Counted from the first letter of the stretch, positions 30,864 through 41,797 are shown. The stretch: 64,000 nt of DNA from Charina bottae (GCA_023362775.1 JALMGJ010000017.1:20169501-20233500), one strand, 5' to 3'. Notes: generated by a model from the sequence alone, not told the origin. Numbers and translations are program-made.

Positions 30864-33800
30864 GTGAGAGGCAGGTGGGACAGGAGTGATTGTGGTGAAT
30901 GTTGGTACCTCTCCCTGACCAGTGAAAGAAGTTGTGGGAGAGGTACAGGGTGTGAGTCGGGTGGTGCTAGACCCTACCAGTGCCGAGAGCGGAAGCTGGT
31001 GCACTGGGGGGTCTTACCACCGCCCAAGAGTGTATGGGAATGTGTGTTGGATAGTTTGGAGAAGGGATTCTTGATTAACCCTGAGAATTCCGGAGGCCTG
31101 GGAGTGGAGGCTACTGGGCCAGAACTGGGAATCTCCGGGGGCTATATGGCGGGCCATCCGATTCGGGTGGTGACGGGCAGGGGACGGTATGACGGGAACC
31201 GGAGGGCATGCCATCTGTGGGGAAGGCGCCCCCGGTGTTTGTTACCGGTGGTGCGTTCCGGCCCCCCGTGTTCACACCCAGGCCCTGGTAGGCAGATCCT
31301 CGGGGGCTCCGGTCTCCGGCTGCTGCTATTGAATGCCAGGTCGGTGAACAACAAAGCCCCCCTTATAAGTGACTTGATCACGGATGAGGGGGCCGACCTG
31401 GTATGTATTACCGAGACCTGGCTGGCACCAGAGGGGGGAGTGGCCCTCTCGGAAATGTGTCCAGCCGGGTTTCAGGTCTGGCATCAGCCGAGACACCGGG
31501 GCAGGGGAGGTGGGGTGGCAGTGGTCATTCGAGAGTCTCTTGTGGCCTTCAGGGGCGCTGCTCCACAAGTGGCCGGGTGTGAGACCCTGTTTTTCAAGTT
31601 GGGTTCACGAGAACAGTTGGGAGTGTTGCTGCTGTACCAGCCTCCCTGCTGCGTAGCAACCTCCCTGCCTGAGCTGCTCGAGGCTGTCTCGGGGCTGGCA
31701 GTGGAGTTCCCCAGACTTATGGTTCTGGGGGACTTTAATCTGCCATCTCTGGGACGGGACTCGGAGGCGGCTCGGGAGTTCATGGCTACCATGGCAGCTA
31801 TGGGCCTGTCTCAGATTATTCGTGACCCGACTCGGGACAGTGGTCTCACCCCGGACTTAGTTTTCTTGTCTGAGCAGTGGCAATGTGATCTGAGGGGAGA
31901 GCTACATCTTTCCCCATTGTCATGGTCAGACCACGCCCTGGTGACCCTTAGACTCTCTTGTGCTGCCCCACTCCGCAGGGAGGCGGGACCTATTCGATTG
32001 GTCCGCTCCCGGCGACTGATGGACCCAGTGAGGTTTCAGAAGGAGCTGGGAGTTGTTCCCGAGGACTTGCTTCACGGTCCAGTGGAGCTCCTGGCCGCGG
32101 CCTGGAACAGGGCCACGGCTGGAGCCCTGGACAAGATCGCGCCTATGCGACCTCTCCGGCCCTACTTGGCCCGCCGCTCTCCGTGGTTTACCGAAGAGTT
32201 AAGGGCCTTGAAGAGGGTTAAGAGACGTCTAGAGCGCCGCTGGAGAAAGACGAAGAATGAATCTGACCGAACACAATCTAGAGCCGCAGTTAAGGCCTAC
32301 CTTGTGGCGGTAAGAGCGGCGAAACGTGAATATTTCTCCGTTCTTATTGCATCCGCAGAATGCCACCCGACGGCCCTTTTTAAAATTACAAGATCACTGT
32401 TGGGTCGGGAGCAGGGGGAGACCCACTTACAGGGCCGATCGGAAGAGTTTGCTGAGCATCTGCAGGATAAAATCGCCCAGATTCATTCCAAGTTGGACTC
32501 CAAGCATGAGACAGGATCTGTGGAGATGCCAGGGGCTCGTACTTACCATGTTATCTGGGAACAGTTTGATCCTGTTGCGCCTGAGGAAGTGGACAGGATC
32601 CTCCGGACTGTGAACGCCACCACATGCCAGCTTGACCCTTGTCCCTCCTGGCTGGTGAAATCGGCCAGTGAGGTGACATGTGGATGGGTCCAGGCGATGA
32701 TTAATCTGTCCTTGAGTGAGGGGGTGTTCCCAGAGGTCTTTAAGGAGGCGCTGGTGCACCCCCTCCTCAAGAAGCCGTCCCTGGACCCTACTATCCTGGG
32801 CAATTTTCGCCCAGTCTCCCACCTTCCCTTTTTGGGAAAGGTGGTTGAGAAGGTGGTGGCTTGGCAACTCCAGAGGATTCTGGATGAAACGGATTATCTA
32901 GACCCCTTCCAGTCAGGTTTCAGGCCGGGATATGGGACGGAGACCGCATTGGTCGCGCTTATGGATGATCTTTGGCGAGAGCGGGATGGAGGGAGTGCGT
33001 CCATCCTAGCTCTCTTAGATCTCTCTGCGGCTTTCGATACCGTCGACCACGGTATACTATTGGGACGGCTCAGGGAGTTGGGGGTGGGCGGTGTAGTTTT
33101 GCGCTGCTTCACCTCCTTCCTCCGGGGCCGTTCCCAGTCGGTGTTGATAGGGGAGGAGAGGGCTGACCCCCGCCCCCTGACTTGTGGGGTGCCGCAGGGG
33201 TCGGTTCTCTCTCCTCTCCTGTTCAACATCTACATGAAACCGCTGGGCGAGATCATCCGTCACCATGGGATGAGGTATCACCAATATGCTGATGATACCC
33301 AGGTGTACATCTCCATCCCAGGTGAAGTAAGTGATGCGGTCGATGCCTTATCTCAGTGTCTGGAGGCTGTGGGGGCCTGGATGGGGAACAACAGGCTTCA
33401 GCTGAACCCTGGTAAGACGGAGTGGCTGTGGATTGATGGCCCCCCTAGATCCGGGAAGTTGTCATCTTTGGTTCTGGGTGAGGTGGCACTACCTCGCTCG
33501 GATCCAGTGCGGAACCTGGGGGTCCTCCTGGACTCGCGACTCCTGCTCGAAGAGCAGGTGGCAGTCACGGCCAGGAGGGCCTTTGCTCAACTTCGTGTTG
33601 TGCGCCAGTTACGCCCTTTCCTGGATCGGGAGGCCCTCCGAACAGTCACTCACGCCCTTGTCATCTCCCGTATAGATTACTGTAATGCGCTCTACATGGG
33701 GCTACCCCTGAAGAGTATCCGGAAGCTTCAGCTGGTTCAGAATGCCGCGGCGCGAGCAGTTATGGGTGCCATGAGATCGGCACATGTAACACCTCTGCTA

Positions 33801-34169
33801 CGCGAGCTGCATTGGCTACCAGTTTGCTTCCGGGTCCAATTCAAGGTGTTGGTGATTACCTTTAAAGCCCTACATGGCATAGGACCAGGGTACCTGAGGG
33901 ACCGTCTCGTCCCGATAACGTCGGCCCGCCCCACCCGTGCATGCAGGGAGGGCATGCTTCGGACCCCCTCAACAAGAGAATTCCATCTGGCGGGGTCCAG
34001 GAGACGTGCCTTCTCTGCGATAGCGCCCGCCTTATGGAACATCTTGCCCCCGGAGGTGAGACTCGCCCCCTCACTCCTGGCCTTCCGGAAGGCCCTCAAG
34101 ACCTGGCTCTGCCATCGAGCCTGGGATGACAGAGGTGGCAGTGCCTCCTGGGGTTGGCTGGCCCCGTAG
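30864..34169 (+). CDS. L2 endonuclease-reverse transcriptase, intact
   Basis: An unbroken frame of 1,101 codons opens directly after a TGA at 30861-30863 with GTG. It encodes the protein needed for target-primed retrotransposition: an APE-type endonuclease (LLNARSVNNK at about residue 156, ITETW with Glu 184, LGDFN at about 290, SDHALV at about 355) and RT (SAAFDTVDHG near 724, GVPQGSVLSPLLFN near 775, YADDTQ at 808-811), then the L2 C-terminal region ending SASWGWLAP. Every catalytic residue I can check is present. The first in-frame ATG comes only near residue 94 (GGYMAGH), yet the reading before it is shared with the copy at 37.5-37.8 kb, so initiation may be at a non-AUG codon. It is the best candidate for a recently or still active element. 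Confidence 0.9.
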   Translation: MRGRWDRSDCGECWYLSLTSERSCGRGTGCESGGARPYQCRERKLVHWGVLPPPKSVWECVLDSLEKGFLINPENSGGLGVEATGPELGISGGYMAGHPIRVVTGRGRYDGNRRACHLWGRRPRCLLPVVRSGPPCSHPGPGRQILGGSGLRLLLLNARSVNNKAPLISDLITDEGADLVCITETWLAPEGGVALSEMCPAGFQVWHQPRHRGRGGGVAVVIRESLVAFRGAAPQVAGCETLFFKLGSREQLGVLLLYQPPCCVATSLPELLEAVSGLAVEFPRLMVLGDFNLPSLGRDSEAAREFMATMAAMGLSQIIRDPTRDSGLTPDLVFLSEQWQCDLRGELHLSPLSWSDHALVTLRLSCAAPLRREAGPIRLVRSRRLMDPVRFQKELGVVPEDLLHGPVELLAAAWNRATAGALDKIAPMRPLRPYLARRSPWFTEELRALKRVKRRLERRWRKTKNESDRTQSRAAVKAYLVAVRAAKREYFSVLIASAECHPTALFKITRSLLGREQGETHLQGRSEEFAEHLQDKIAQIHSKLDSKHETGSVEMPGARTYHVIWEQFDPVAPEEVDRILRTVNATTCQLDPCPSWLVKSASEVTCGWVQAMINLSLSEGVFPEVFKEALVHPLLKKPSLDPTILGNFRPVSHLPFLGKVVEKVVAWQLQRILDETDYLDPFQSGFRPGYGTETALVALMDDLWRERDGGSASILALLDLSAAFDTVDHGILLGRLRELGVGGVVLRCFTSFLRGRSQSVLIGEERADPRPLTCGVPQGSVLSPLLFNIYMKPLGEIIRHHGMRYHQYADDTQVYISIPGEVSDAVDALSQCLEAVGAWMGNNRLQLNPGKTEWLWIDGPPRSGKLSSLVLGEVALPRSDPVRNLGVLLDSRLLLEEQVAVTARRAFAQLRVVRQLRPFLDREALRTVTHALVISRIDYCNALYMGLPLKSIRKLQLVQNAAARAVMGAMRSAHVTPLLRELHWLPVCFRVQFKVLVITFKALHGIGPGYLRDRLVPITSARPTRACREGMLRTPSTREFHLAGSRRRAFSAIAPALWNILPPEVRLAPSLLAFRKALKTWLCHRAWDDRGGSASWGWLAP

Positions 34170-34294
34170 GAATACAATCTACACCACGGTCTCCAATCCA
34201 TCTTGGATTTAGATAATTTATTACTGTATAGTATTATTGATTATTGTATTTTTAGAGGATATTTTTATAGTTTTTAAACTTTCAATTGTTGTAA

Positions 34295-34329
34295 CCCGCC
34301 CAGAGTCCCTTGCAAGGGAGATGGGCGGG
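34295..34329 (+). other. L2 3'-terminal RNA hairpin
   Basis: CCCGCCCA at 34295-34302 pairs with TGGGCGGG at 34322-34329, enclosing a second perfect stem TCCCTT-GC-AAGGGA. The same two-stem design appears in the other young L2 copies (for example 4794-4830 and 27581-27616) and in the SINE at 11632-11670, with different bases in the stems. Probable recognition element for the L2 RT. Confidence 0.75.
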
Positions 34330-34389
34330 GAATAAATTGAAATAATAAATAAAATAAATAAAATAATGGTTAAAAAACAACCCCATGTA

Positions 34390-35139
34390 TTGCTCCTTAA
34401 TCTCCAAATGTTCTTGCAAAGAGACAGGTCTTTATTGCTCTATGAAATAATAGAAATGTAGGAGCCTTACAAATTCCTGGGAGCAGCATATTTCATAGGG
34501 GACACAGCAGTTAATGAAAAGACATGCTTTGGAGTCCACTCCTCTTAACCTACTGAGGATGAGGAACCCAGAGCCTTGTCTCACAGGTCAACCAGATTGA
34601 GCAGGTAGGTTCTTTCTAGAGTAGGCATTCCAGGGGCATCTGCAGGGGTGCTCAAAATCTGCAAGATGGCAGGTATGGTGCCACGATCAAAGCCCCATCA
34701 GCACATTTACAAAAGGGGCTGGAGTTTAATCACAACACTATGCCCACCATCTTGCAGATTTTAATCCCTCCTGCAGGTGCTGCTGAGCTATTCCCACAGG
34801 TAACCTGGACATATTACACCTAATGCTTTATAGGTAATAACCAACAGTTTAAATTTTACCTGGAAAGGAACGTGTAGACAATGCAACTCCCTGAGTATCA
34901 GAGTTATGCTAAGGTGCCCTCACTCCAAACATTTTGTACCAGTTGAAGTTTCCTAATAGTCTTGAGAGCCAACCCCAAATGAAGTGTATTGCAGTGGTCC
35001 TATTTCAAAGTAGCAAGGACATAAGTGACCATCAATACGGCCTTCCACTTCAGAAATGGCTGCAAATGGTGTACCTGCCAGAGCCAGGCAGTCTCTCCTA
35101 GCCCCAAATTCCATTTGCTTATTCAGAGCTGTTTGCAGT
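34390..35139 (-). mobile_element. Old diverged L2 fragment
   Basis: Minus-strand homology to the L2 C-terminal region and 3' UTR is recognisable in patches: gcatatttcataggggacac..., ctttataggtaataaccaac, ttgtaccagttgaagtttcc and tgaagtgtattgcagtggtc follow the same order as in copy 2. Many substitutions and indels leave no frame. The young copy 5 joins it at about 35140 in the same orientation. Confidence 0.65.
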
Positions 35140-37860
35140 CCTAGATGTAGAGATGACAAGGGTGTGAGCGACTGATCGGAGGGCCTCCCGATCCAGGAAA
35201 GGGCGTAACTGGTGCACAACTTGCAGTTGTGCAAAGGCCCTCCTGGCCACGACTGCCACCTGCTCTTCGAGCAGGAGTTGCGTGTCCAGGAGGACCCCCA
35301 GGTTCCGCACTGGATCCGAGTGACGTAGTGCAACCCCACCCAGAACCAAAGATGACAACTTCCTGGATTTAGGGGGGCCATCAATCCACAGCCACTCCGT
35401 CTTACCAGGGTTCAGTTGAAGCCTGTTGTTCCCCATCCAGACCCCCACAGCCTCCAGACACTGAGATAAGGCATCGACCGCATCACCTACTTCACCCTGG
35501 ATGGAGATGTATAACTGGGTATCACCAGCATATTGGTGATACCTCATCCCGTGGTGACGGATGATCTCACCCAGCGGCTTCATGTAGATGTTGAATAGGA
35601 GAGGAGAGAGAACCGACCCCTGTGGCACCCCACAAGTCAGGGGTCGTGGGTCAGCTCTCTCCTCCCCTATCAACACCGACTGGGAACGTCCCTGGAGGAA
35701 GGAGGCGAACCAGCGCAGAACTACGCCACCCACCCCCAACTCCCTGAGCCATCCCAAAAGTATACCATGGCCGATGATATTGAAAGCCGCTGAGAGATCT
35801 AAGAGAGCCAGGATGGACGCACTCCCTCCATCCCGCTCTCGCCAGAGATCATCCATAAGCGCGACCAATGCGGTCTCCATCCCATATCCCGGCCTGAAAC
35901 CTGACTGGAAGGGGTCTAGATAATCCGTTTCATCCAGAATCCTCTGGAGTTGCCATGCCACCACCTTCTCAACCACCTTTCCCAAAAAGGGAAGGTGGGA
36001 GACTGGGCAAAAATTGCCCAGGATAGTAGGGTCCAGGGACGGCTTCTTGAGGAGGGGGTGCACCAGCACCTCCTTGAAGGCCACCGGAAACACTCCCTCA
36101 CTCAAGGACAAATTAATCATCGCCTGGACCCAACCACATGTCACCTCACTGGCTGATTTCACCAGCCAGGAGGGACATGGGTCAAGCTGGCATGTGGTGG
36201 CGTTCACAGTCCGGAGGATCCTGTCTACTTCATCAGGCGCAACAGGATCAAACTGTTCCCAGATAACATGGTAAGTACGAGCCCCTGGCATCTCCACAGA
36301 TCCTGTCTCATGCTTGGGGTCCAACTTAGAATGAATCTGAGCGATTTTGTCCTGCAGATGCTCAGAAAACTCTTCCGATCGGCCCTGCAAATGGGTCTCC
36401 CCTTGCTCCTGACCCAAAAGAGATCTTGTAATTTTAAAAAGGGCCGTCGGGCGGCATTCTGCGGACGTAATAAGAGCGGAGAAATATTCACGTTTTGCCG
36501 CTCTTACCGCCACAAGGTAGGCCTTAACTGCGGCTCTAGATTGTGTTCGGTCAGATTCAGTCTTCGTCTTTCTCCAGCAACGCTCTAGACGTCTCTTAAC
36601 CCTTTTCAAAGCCCTTAACTCTTCCGTAAACCATGGAGAGCGGCGGGCCGAGCACGGCTGGAGAGGTCGCATAGGCGCGATCTTGTCCAGGGCTCCGGCC
36701 GCGGCTTTATTCCAGGCCGTGGCCAGGACCTCCACTGGACCGTGAAGCAAGTCCTCGGGAATAACCCCCAGCTCCTTCTGAAACCTCACTGGGTCCATCA
36801 GTCTCCGGGGGCGGACCAATCGAATAGGTCCCGCCTCCCTGTGGAGTGGGGCAGCACAAGAGAGTCTTAGGGTCACCAGGGCATGGTCTGACCATGACAA
36901 TGGGGAAAGATGTAACTCTCCCCTCAGATCACATTGCCACTGCTCAGACAAGAAAACTAAGTCCGGGGTGAGACCACTGTCACGAGTCAGGTCACGAATA
37001 ATCTGAGAGAGGCCCATAGCTGCCATGGTAGCTATGAACTCCCGAGCCGCCTACGAGGTCCACCCCAGAGACGGCAGATTGAAGTCCCCCAGAACCATAA
37101 GTCTGGGGAACTCCACCGTCAACCCCGAGACAGCCTCGAGCAGCTCAGACAGGGAGGTTGCTACGCAGCAGGGAGGCTGGTACAGCAGCAACACTCCCAA
37201 CTGTTCTCGTGAACCCAACTTGAAAAACAGGGTCTCACACCCGGCCACTTGTGGAGCACCGCCCCTGAAGGCCACAAGAGACTCTCAGATGACCACTGCC
37301 ACCCCTCCTCCCATGCCACGGTGTCTCGGCTGATGCCAAACCTGAAACCCGGCTGGGCACATTTCCAAGAGGGCCACTCCCCCCTCTGGACCCAGCCAGG
37401 TCTCGGTAATGCACACCAGTTCGGCCCCCTCATCCGTGATGAAGTCAATTATAAGGGGGGCTTTGTTGTTCACCGACCTGGTGTTCAACAGCAGCAGTCA
37501 GAGACCGGAGCCCACAAGGATCTGCTTACCAGGGCCTGGGTGTGAACACGGGGGGCCGGAACGCACCACCGGTAACAAACACCGGAGGCACCTTCCCCGA
37601 TGATGGCTTGCCCTCCGGTTCCCGTCATACCGTCCCCTGCCCATCACCACCTGAATCAAATGGCCTGTCATATAGCCCCCAGAGATTCCCGGCTCTGACC
37701 CAGTAGCCTCCACTCCCAGGCCTCCAGGATTCTTGGGCTTAATTAAGGGTCCCTTATCCCAACCATCCATCATGCAATCCCACACACTCATGGGCGGTGG
37801 TAAGACCCCCCAGTGCACCAGCTCTCGCTTTTGGCACTGGTAGGATCTAGCACCACCCCA
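35140..37860 (-). pseudogene. L2 endonuclease-RT ORF, catalytically dead
   Basis: Homologous throughout to the intact copy 4. Breaks: a TGA near 37498 in place of the Arg codon before the first endonuclease block, a TGA near 37287 (VVI-stop-ESL, from CGA) and a frame change near 37050 after LPSLGW. In addition the RT active site is changed at two key positions: block A reads SAAFNIIGHG instead of SAAFDTVDHG, and the catalytic motif reads YAGDT instead of YADDT. Either substitution should abolish polymerase activity. The longest intact piece runs from 37026 down to 35119 and ends in non-element residues. Confidence 0.88.
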
Positions 37861-38966
37861 TTCACACCCCAGTCACTCCTACCCCACCAGGTTCTCACCT
37901 AGGGGGTACTCTTCCACCCTCATACAATCTAAACTCCCCCTTCCTCGTCTCTCACTCGGGGGGGGGAGTCCACATTCATACTAAGGGACCCCCGTGAGCT
38001 CTCTGCCACCTTAGATCAATGGGACAACATCCAGTTCTTGCGGTCATTACTTAGTTGTAAATTCAGGGCTATCAGATCGTAAGGCTCCAAGCCTCCACCA
38101 GAATAATCCTGGGTTAGTCCGTGTGATTGATCTTATTCCGGACTCCGTCCCATCCGCGTCTCTCAGGGCTGCCGGATTCGTCACTAGCTCCAATCAACTC
38201 AAACAACCGGAGCCTCCGGACCCACCTCAGAAAATGGCCCGGGAAAAAGTCCAAAATGACTGTGGCAGGGGGCCGTCTCATTTGGCTCATTGGGGGCCCC
38301 CGGCAAGCCCCCCTAACTCCGCCAAACCCAGCATGTGCTCCGTGGCCTCCGGCCACCCCTGATGGTCTTCGGTAGCTCCGAGGGCTCCGCTGCATCCGTC
38401 GGGCTCCCTTCTGTGCCGCACCAGGTCTGCTAGGCCCCCACCAACTCCACCGGCCTAGCTCACCTCCGACGGCCTCTAGGTTCTGGCGGTCAATTTCAGA
38501 GGCCTCTGAAAGCCTCCAACAGCTCTTAATGGTCTCCAGCCCCCGCAAGCCCCGCCAGCCTGACTCGGAGTCCGTCGGCCTCCAGCAATGAAATTCAGAG
38601 GCCTCCGGTGGTCTTCCGTAGTCTCCGGCCTCCGGCCTTCGGTGGACTCCAGGCTCCAGGTTCTCGTCAGCCCCACCAGTCTGACCAACAGCCCGCCTGT
38701 AGACCTCGGCCGCCTACAGTTAGCTATGGCAGCTCACTGGGTTCCCGTTTCGTCGCGGCATTCCGGAGTCTCACCGACTCGGATACAAGCTTCGCCCAGC
38801 AATCCCCTCGGAGAAGCCACTCACCCCACTGGTGACCACCACCTCTCCAAAATCCCAAGGTGAATTTTAGGGATTTTCGGTGGGTTTTTCAAAGGGTTTC
38901 AAGGGGTTTTTCCAGCCTTTCTCCGGAGCGGTTATCGGCCGCGTTAACTTGCGGCCGCCATCTTGG
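35140..38966 (-). mobile_element. L2 LINE copy 5, with 5' end but lacking 3' end
   Basis: Minus-strand L2 whose 5' terminus ccaagatggcggccgcaag is at 38966. About 1.1 kb of 5' region, GC-rich, is unlike that of copy 4 apart from the terminal motif and the part just before the coding region. Coding homology runs to the RT C-terminal segment (LVIS at about 35150) and then stops: the last roughly 170 codons, 3' UTR and tail are missing. A 3' loss is not produced by normal LINE truncation. Confidence 0.88.
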
Positions 38967-40238
38967 TAGCATCAGTCTCCATCCCTCTGCATCTGTTTTT
39001 GAATGTTCGTGATGTTGGATGGCTGTTTTGCTCTCTCCTCCACATCCTTTCTGAAAATTCTTACTTTTATTCTTCTCAGTTGGTTTTCTCCCTCAGAACA
39101 CCTTCAAATTTTTACTATGGAATCTCCACAGAACTTCCACACAATCTCCTCAAAATTCTAGATCAAAAATTTTAACCCTATGACAAACCCAATGAGCCAA
39201 AACAGTCTGGGCTCCAGGCATTCCTTAGAAGGCTAGAGTACACAACATTACATAAAGATTTCCCTAAATGAATCTTTCTAACATGAAGAAGGTCCTACAT
39301 CATTTTTATGACAATCTAAATTCTGAAAGAGGTAGTATACGTTAAAAAGTGTCTAAAAATGTTCTAGAGAGATGAGAAGGTTCATGTGTTTATATGAAAA
39401 AATATATTCTGTAAGAACCAATGGGAAAATATAGCCCTATGCAGATATTATTTTCTTTGTGGAAATAGTTATGAGAAGAATGAGTGGGACCGTGCCTATT
39501 TCCTCCACTGCAGATGATGCATAATTCAAGTTGCCCCTTATACAGAGAGGACTTCACTTTCGTGTATTCTGTAATTGAAGAATCCATCTTCTGCAGAAAC
39601 CTTTATGCATACAGCTCTATGGGTGAAGTTTCTCTCTTGGCAGATTTCACACTGCAAGCACAGGCACTAGTGGAAGAGATTATTCAGCAGGGACAATGTC
39701 AGAGTAAGGTTGGTAGACATGGTCTAGCTCCTTTGTTGCTCTAGATAGGACAAATAATTTCTGAATAGGGCTATTGATATATAAGAATATTTCTCGGATA
39801 CTAAATCGTGATGATGAATAGCAATTGGAATTATGCAGAATTACTTTTACGCTTAACAAAACCATTTTTTAAAATTGAGGTAATAAAGGTCATTCTCATC
39901 TAAAGCACACAGATGGAATCATTTAAGGGTTTCATTTTTGTCTTCCAGAGATGTTGCTCCGAAACCTAGGAAAATTTATTGTTTTCTATTTCAAACCTTG
40001 TTGATAAAGTGCCCTAAAGGAAGACATGGGGAGAGAACTGCTGGCCTTCTCCATAACACAAGACAGCGTTCACAGTGTTAAGTTCTCTAGATGTCCGTCT
40101 TCATTTCTGCTCATGTGGCCCGCTTCAGGGAAAGTCTAGAGAAATTGTAAATATTGAAGAAACTTCCAGAGTGAACTCCAATGAAGCAAAAAAAGAGCTC
40201 TAGCATGACAAATAAATCTGGAGAACATTGATGCAAGG
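38967..40238. other. Unique DNA, no feature seen
   Basis: An open frame at 39484-39744 has no recognisable domain. I see no repeat ends or RNA gene. Confidence 0.5.
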
Positions 40239-40250
40239 TAAAGGACTATG

Positions 40251-41043
40251 GGGCATGGTGGCTCAGTGGGTAAGACGCCAGGCTTGTGGATCGGAAGATC
40301 GCAAGTTCGGAGGTTCGAATCCCTAGCCCCGTGTGACGGAGTGAGCTCAGTGGACTCAGATACATTTTCCTGTAATGGCTTGGCATTCCCCTCCCCGTTT
40401 TCTGAGTCAAACCCACATTCTTTTACACCTGGCTTGTTTGTTTTTGACTTAGCATGGTTCTCAAACTATTATGGCTTAACATTATGTACAAAACAGGCCA
40501 ATAAGGTTATTTCAGCAAAACTTGGCTTACCAGCTTATGTCTGAATATTTCCTAGAAAAAAATAAGGATTAGAATGTTAAACTGATTTGAAATGGGTTTG
40601 GAAACTATGGCTTGTGTTTGCACAAAGGTAATGTATGCAGAGTTGTGACTAATTTCCCTGACCCTTCAGCCCTTCTCCTTTAGAGGAGAAATAGTCTCCT
40701 AATAAAGGGGGCGTGGTGGCTCAGCGGGTAAGATGCCAGGCTTGTTGATCGGAAGATCGCAAGTTCGGAGGTTCGAATCCCTAGCCCTGCGTGACGGAGT
40801 GAGCTCCTGCACTCGCCCCAGCTCTTGCCAACCTAGCAATTCGAAAGCATGCAAATGCAAGTAGATTAATAGGTACCACTTTGGTGGGTAGGTAACAGCG
40901 TTGCGCATGCATCATGCCGGCCACATGACCGTGGAAGTGTCTTCGGACAGCGCTGGCTTTTCGGCTAACAAACAGAGATGAGCACCTGCCCCTAGAGTCG
41001 GACACGACTGCACAAATGTGCGGGGGGAACCTTTACCTTTTAC
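40251..41043 (+). mobile_element. Composite Sauria insertion with 12-bp TSD
   Basis: A Sauria 5' portion (40251 to about 40345: gggcatggtggctcagtggg, B-box ggttcgaatccc) is followed by about 360 bp of unrelated sequence and then a full Sauria SINE (about 40708-41043: A-box tggctcagcgggtaag, B-box ggttcgaatccc, body, BovB-like end, ACCTTT tail). The duplication taaaggactatg lies before the first and after the second (40239-40250 and 41044-41055), so the whole block behaves as one insertion. The unrelated part (40346-40707) is not identified. Confidence 0.8.
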
Positions 41044-41055
41044 TAAAGGACTATG

Positions 41056-41797
41056 TGCCCAACTTGTTTGATCTTAAAGCATAACATTCTTCCAACATGT
41101 ATATACAACTTCCTGCATATTTAAGATTTATATGACCACCCAGGAGGGGAACACAGGCTGATACATAAACCCAGCTCAGGACAAAAACCATGAAGGCTGG
41201 GGCTGATGGAATGGGAATCTAATACATCTGGAGAGCCCCAGATTGAGGAACGCTGTTTTGATAGTCCATTTTTAACAGGCCTTACATTCTTCTCTGAGCT
41301 TTTTTGGCATCTACATACTTTTTTTCCCTTTTACTTCCTAAATGCAACAACTGTGACAGCTTCTCTGCTGAAGAGCGGGAAAATGTTGAGTTAAGCTGTA
41401 TAATGACATTTACTGTTTCGTCTGCTTCAAATGCAAGAAATTATTAATGTTTAAAATCCCTCTAGGACTTTATTTTACTTTGTTTTTTTCATATAACAAC
41501 CAAGCTTAGAGAAGGCGTCCTTCCTCCAATGCTTTTTACAACCTCAGCTGTGCCATGCCGCTTTATGAGAAGAATCTGAAACCAAAATGGACTACAAATA
41601 TATCTAAATAAAAGTGAAAGAGACATCATCCTTATAGCAGTGAAGGCAGGCAGTGGGGTGAAGGAAAATGCAGCAGAGAACTAATGAAAAATAAATTAGG
41701 CTATTAATGTTCTTTCTCTTCTTTTAGGAAAGTGAGAACCTCTCTTTAGTATCGTGCCTTTAATTACATTATGTCCTCTAATCCCAAACAGATTCTA
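41056..41797. other. Unique DNA, no feature seen
   Basis: No open frame with family features and no repeat ends recognised. Confidence 0.5.

Larger units (their letters stand above)
29538..34367 (+). mobile_element. L2 LINE copy 4, full length and intact
   Basis: The most complete L2 here, about 4.8 kb. The 5' end begins ccaagatggcgaccgggagc at 29538, followed by about 1.3 kb of GC-rich 5' region with short repeats (29726-29830) and about 135-bp monomers (30193-30490), an intact coding region (30864-34169), a short 3' UTR, the terminal hairpin (34295-34329) and (AATA)n tail. No clear TSD was found; L2-group elements often lack one. Confidence 0.92.

Noticed and set aside
39484..39744. 86-codon frame as a host exon
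   Set aside because: No domain, no splice-site pair bounding it convincingly, and no neighbouring exon.
40708..40800. tRNA gene (A and B boxes present)
   Set aside because: The tRNA-like head continues into the Sauria SINE body; no complete cloverleaf with its own 3' end.
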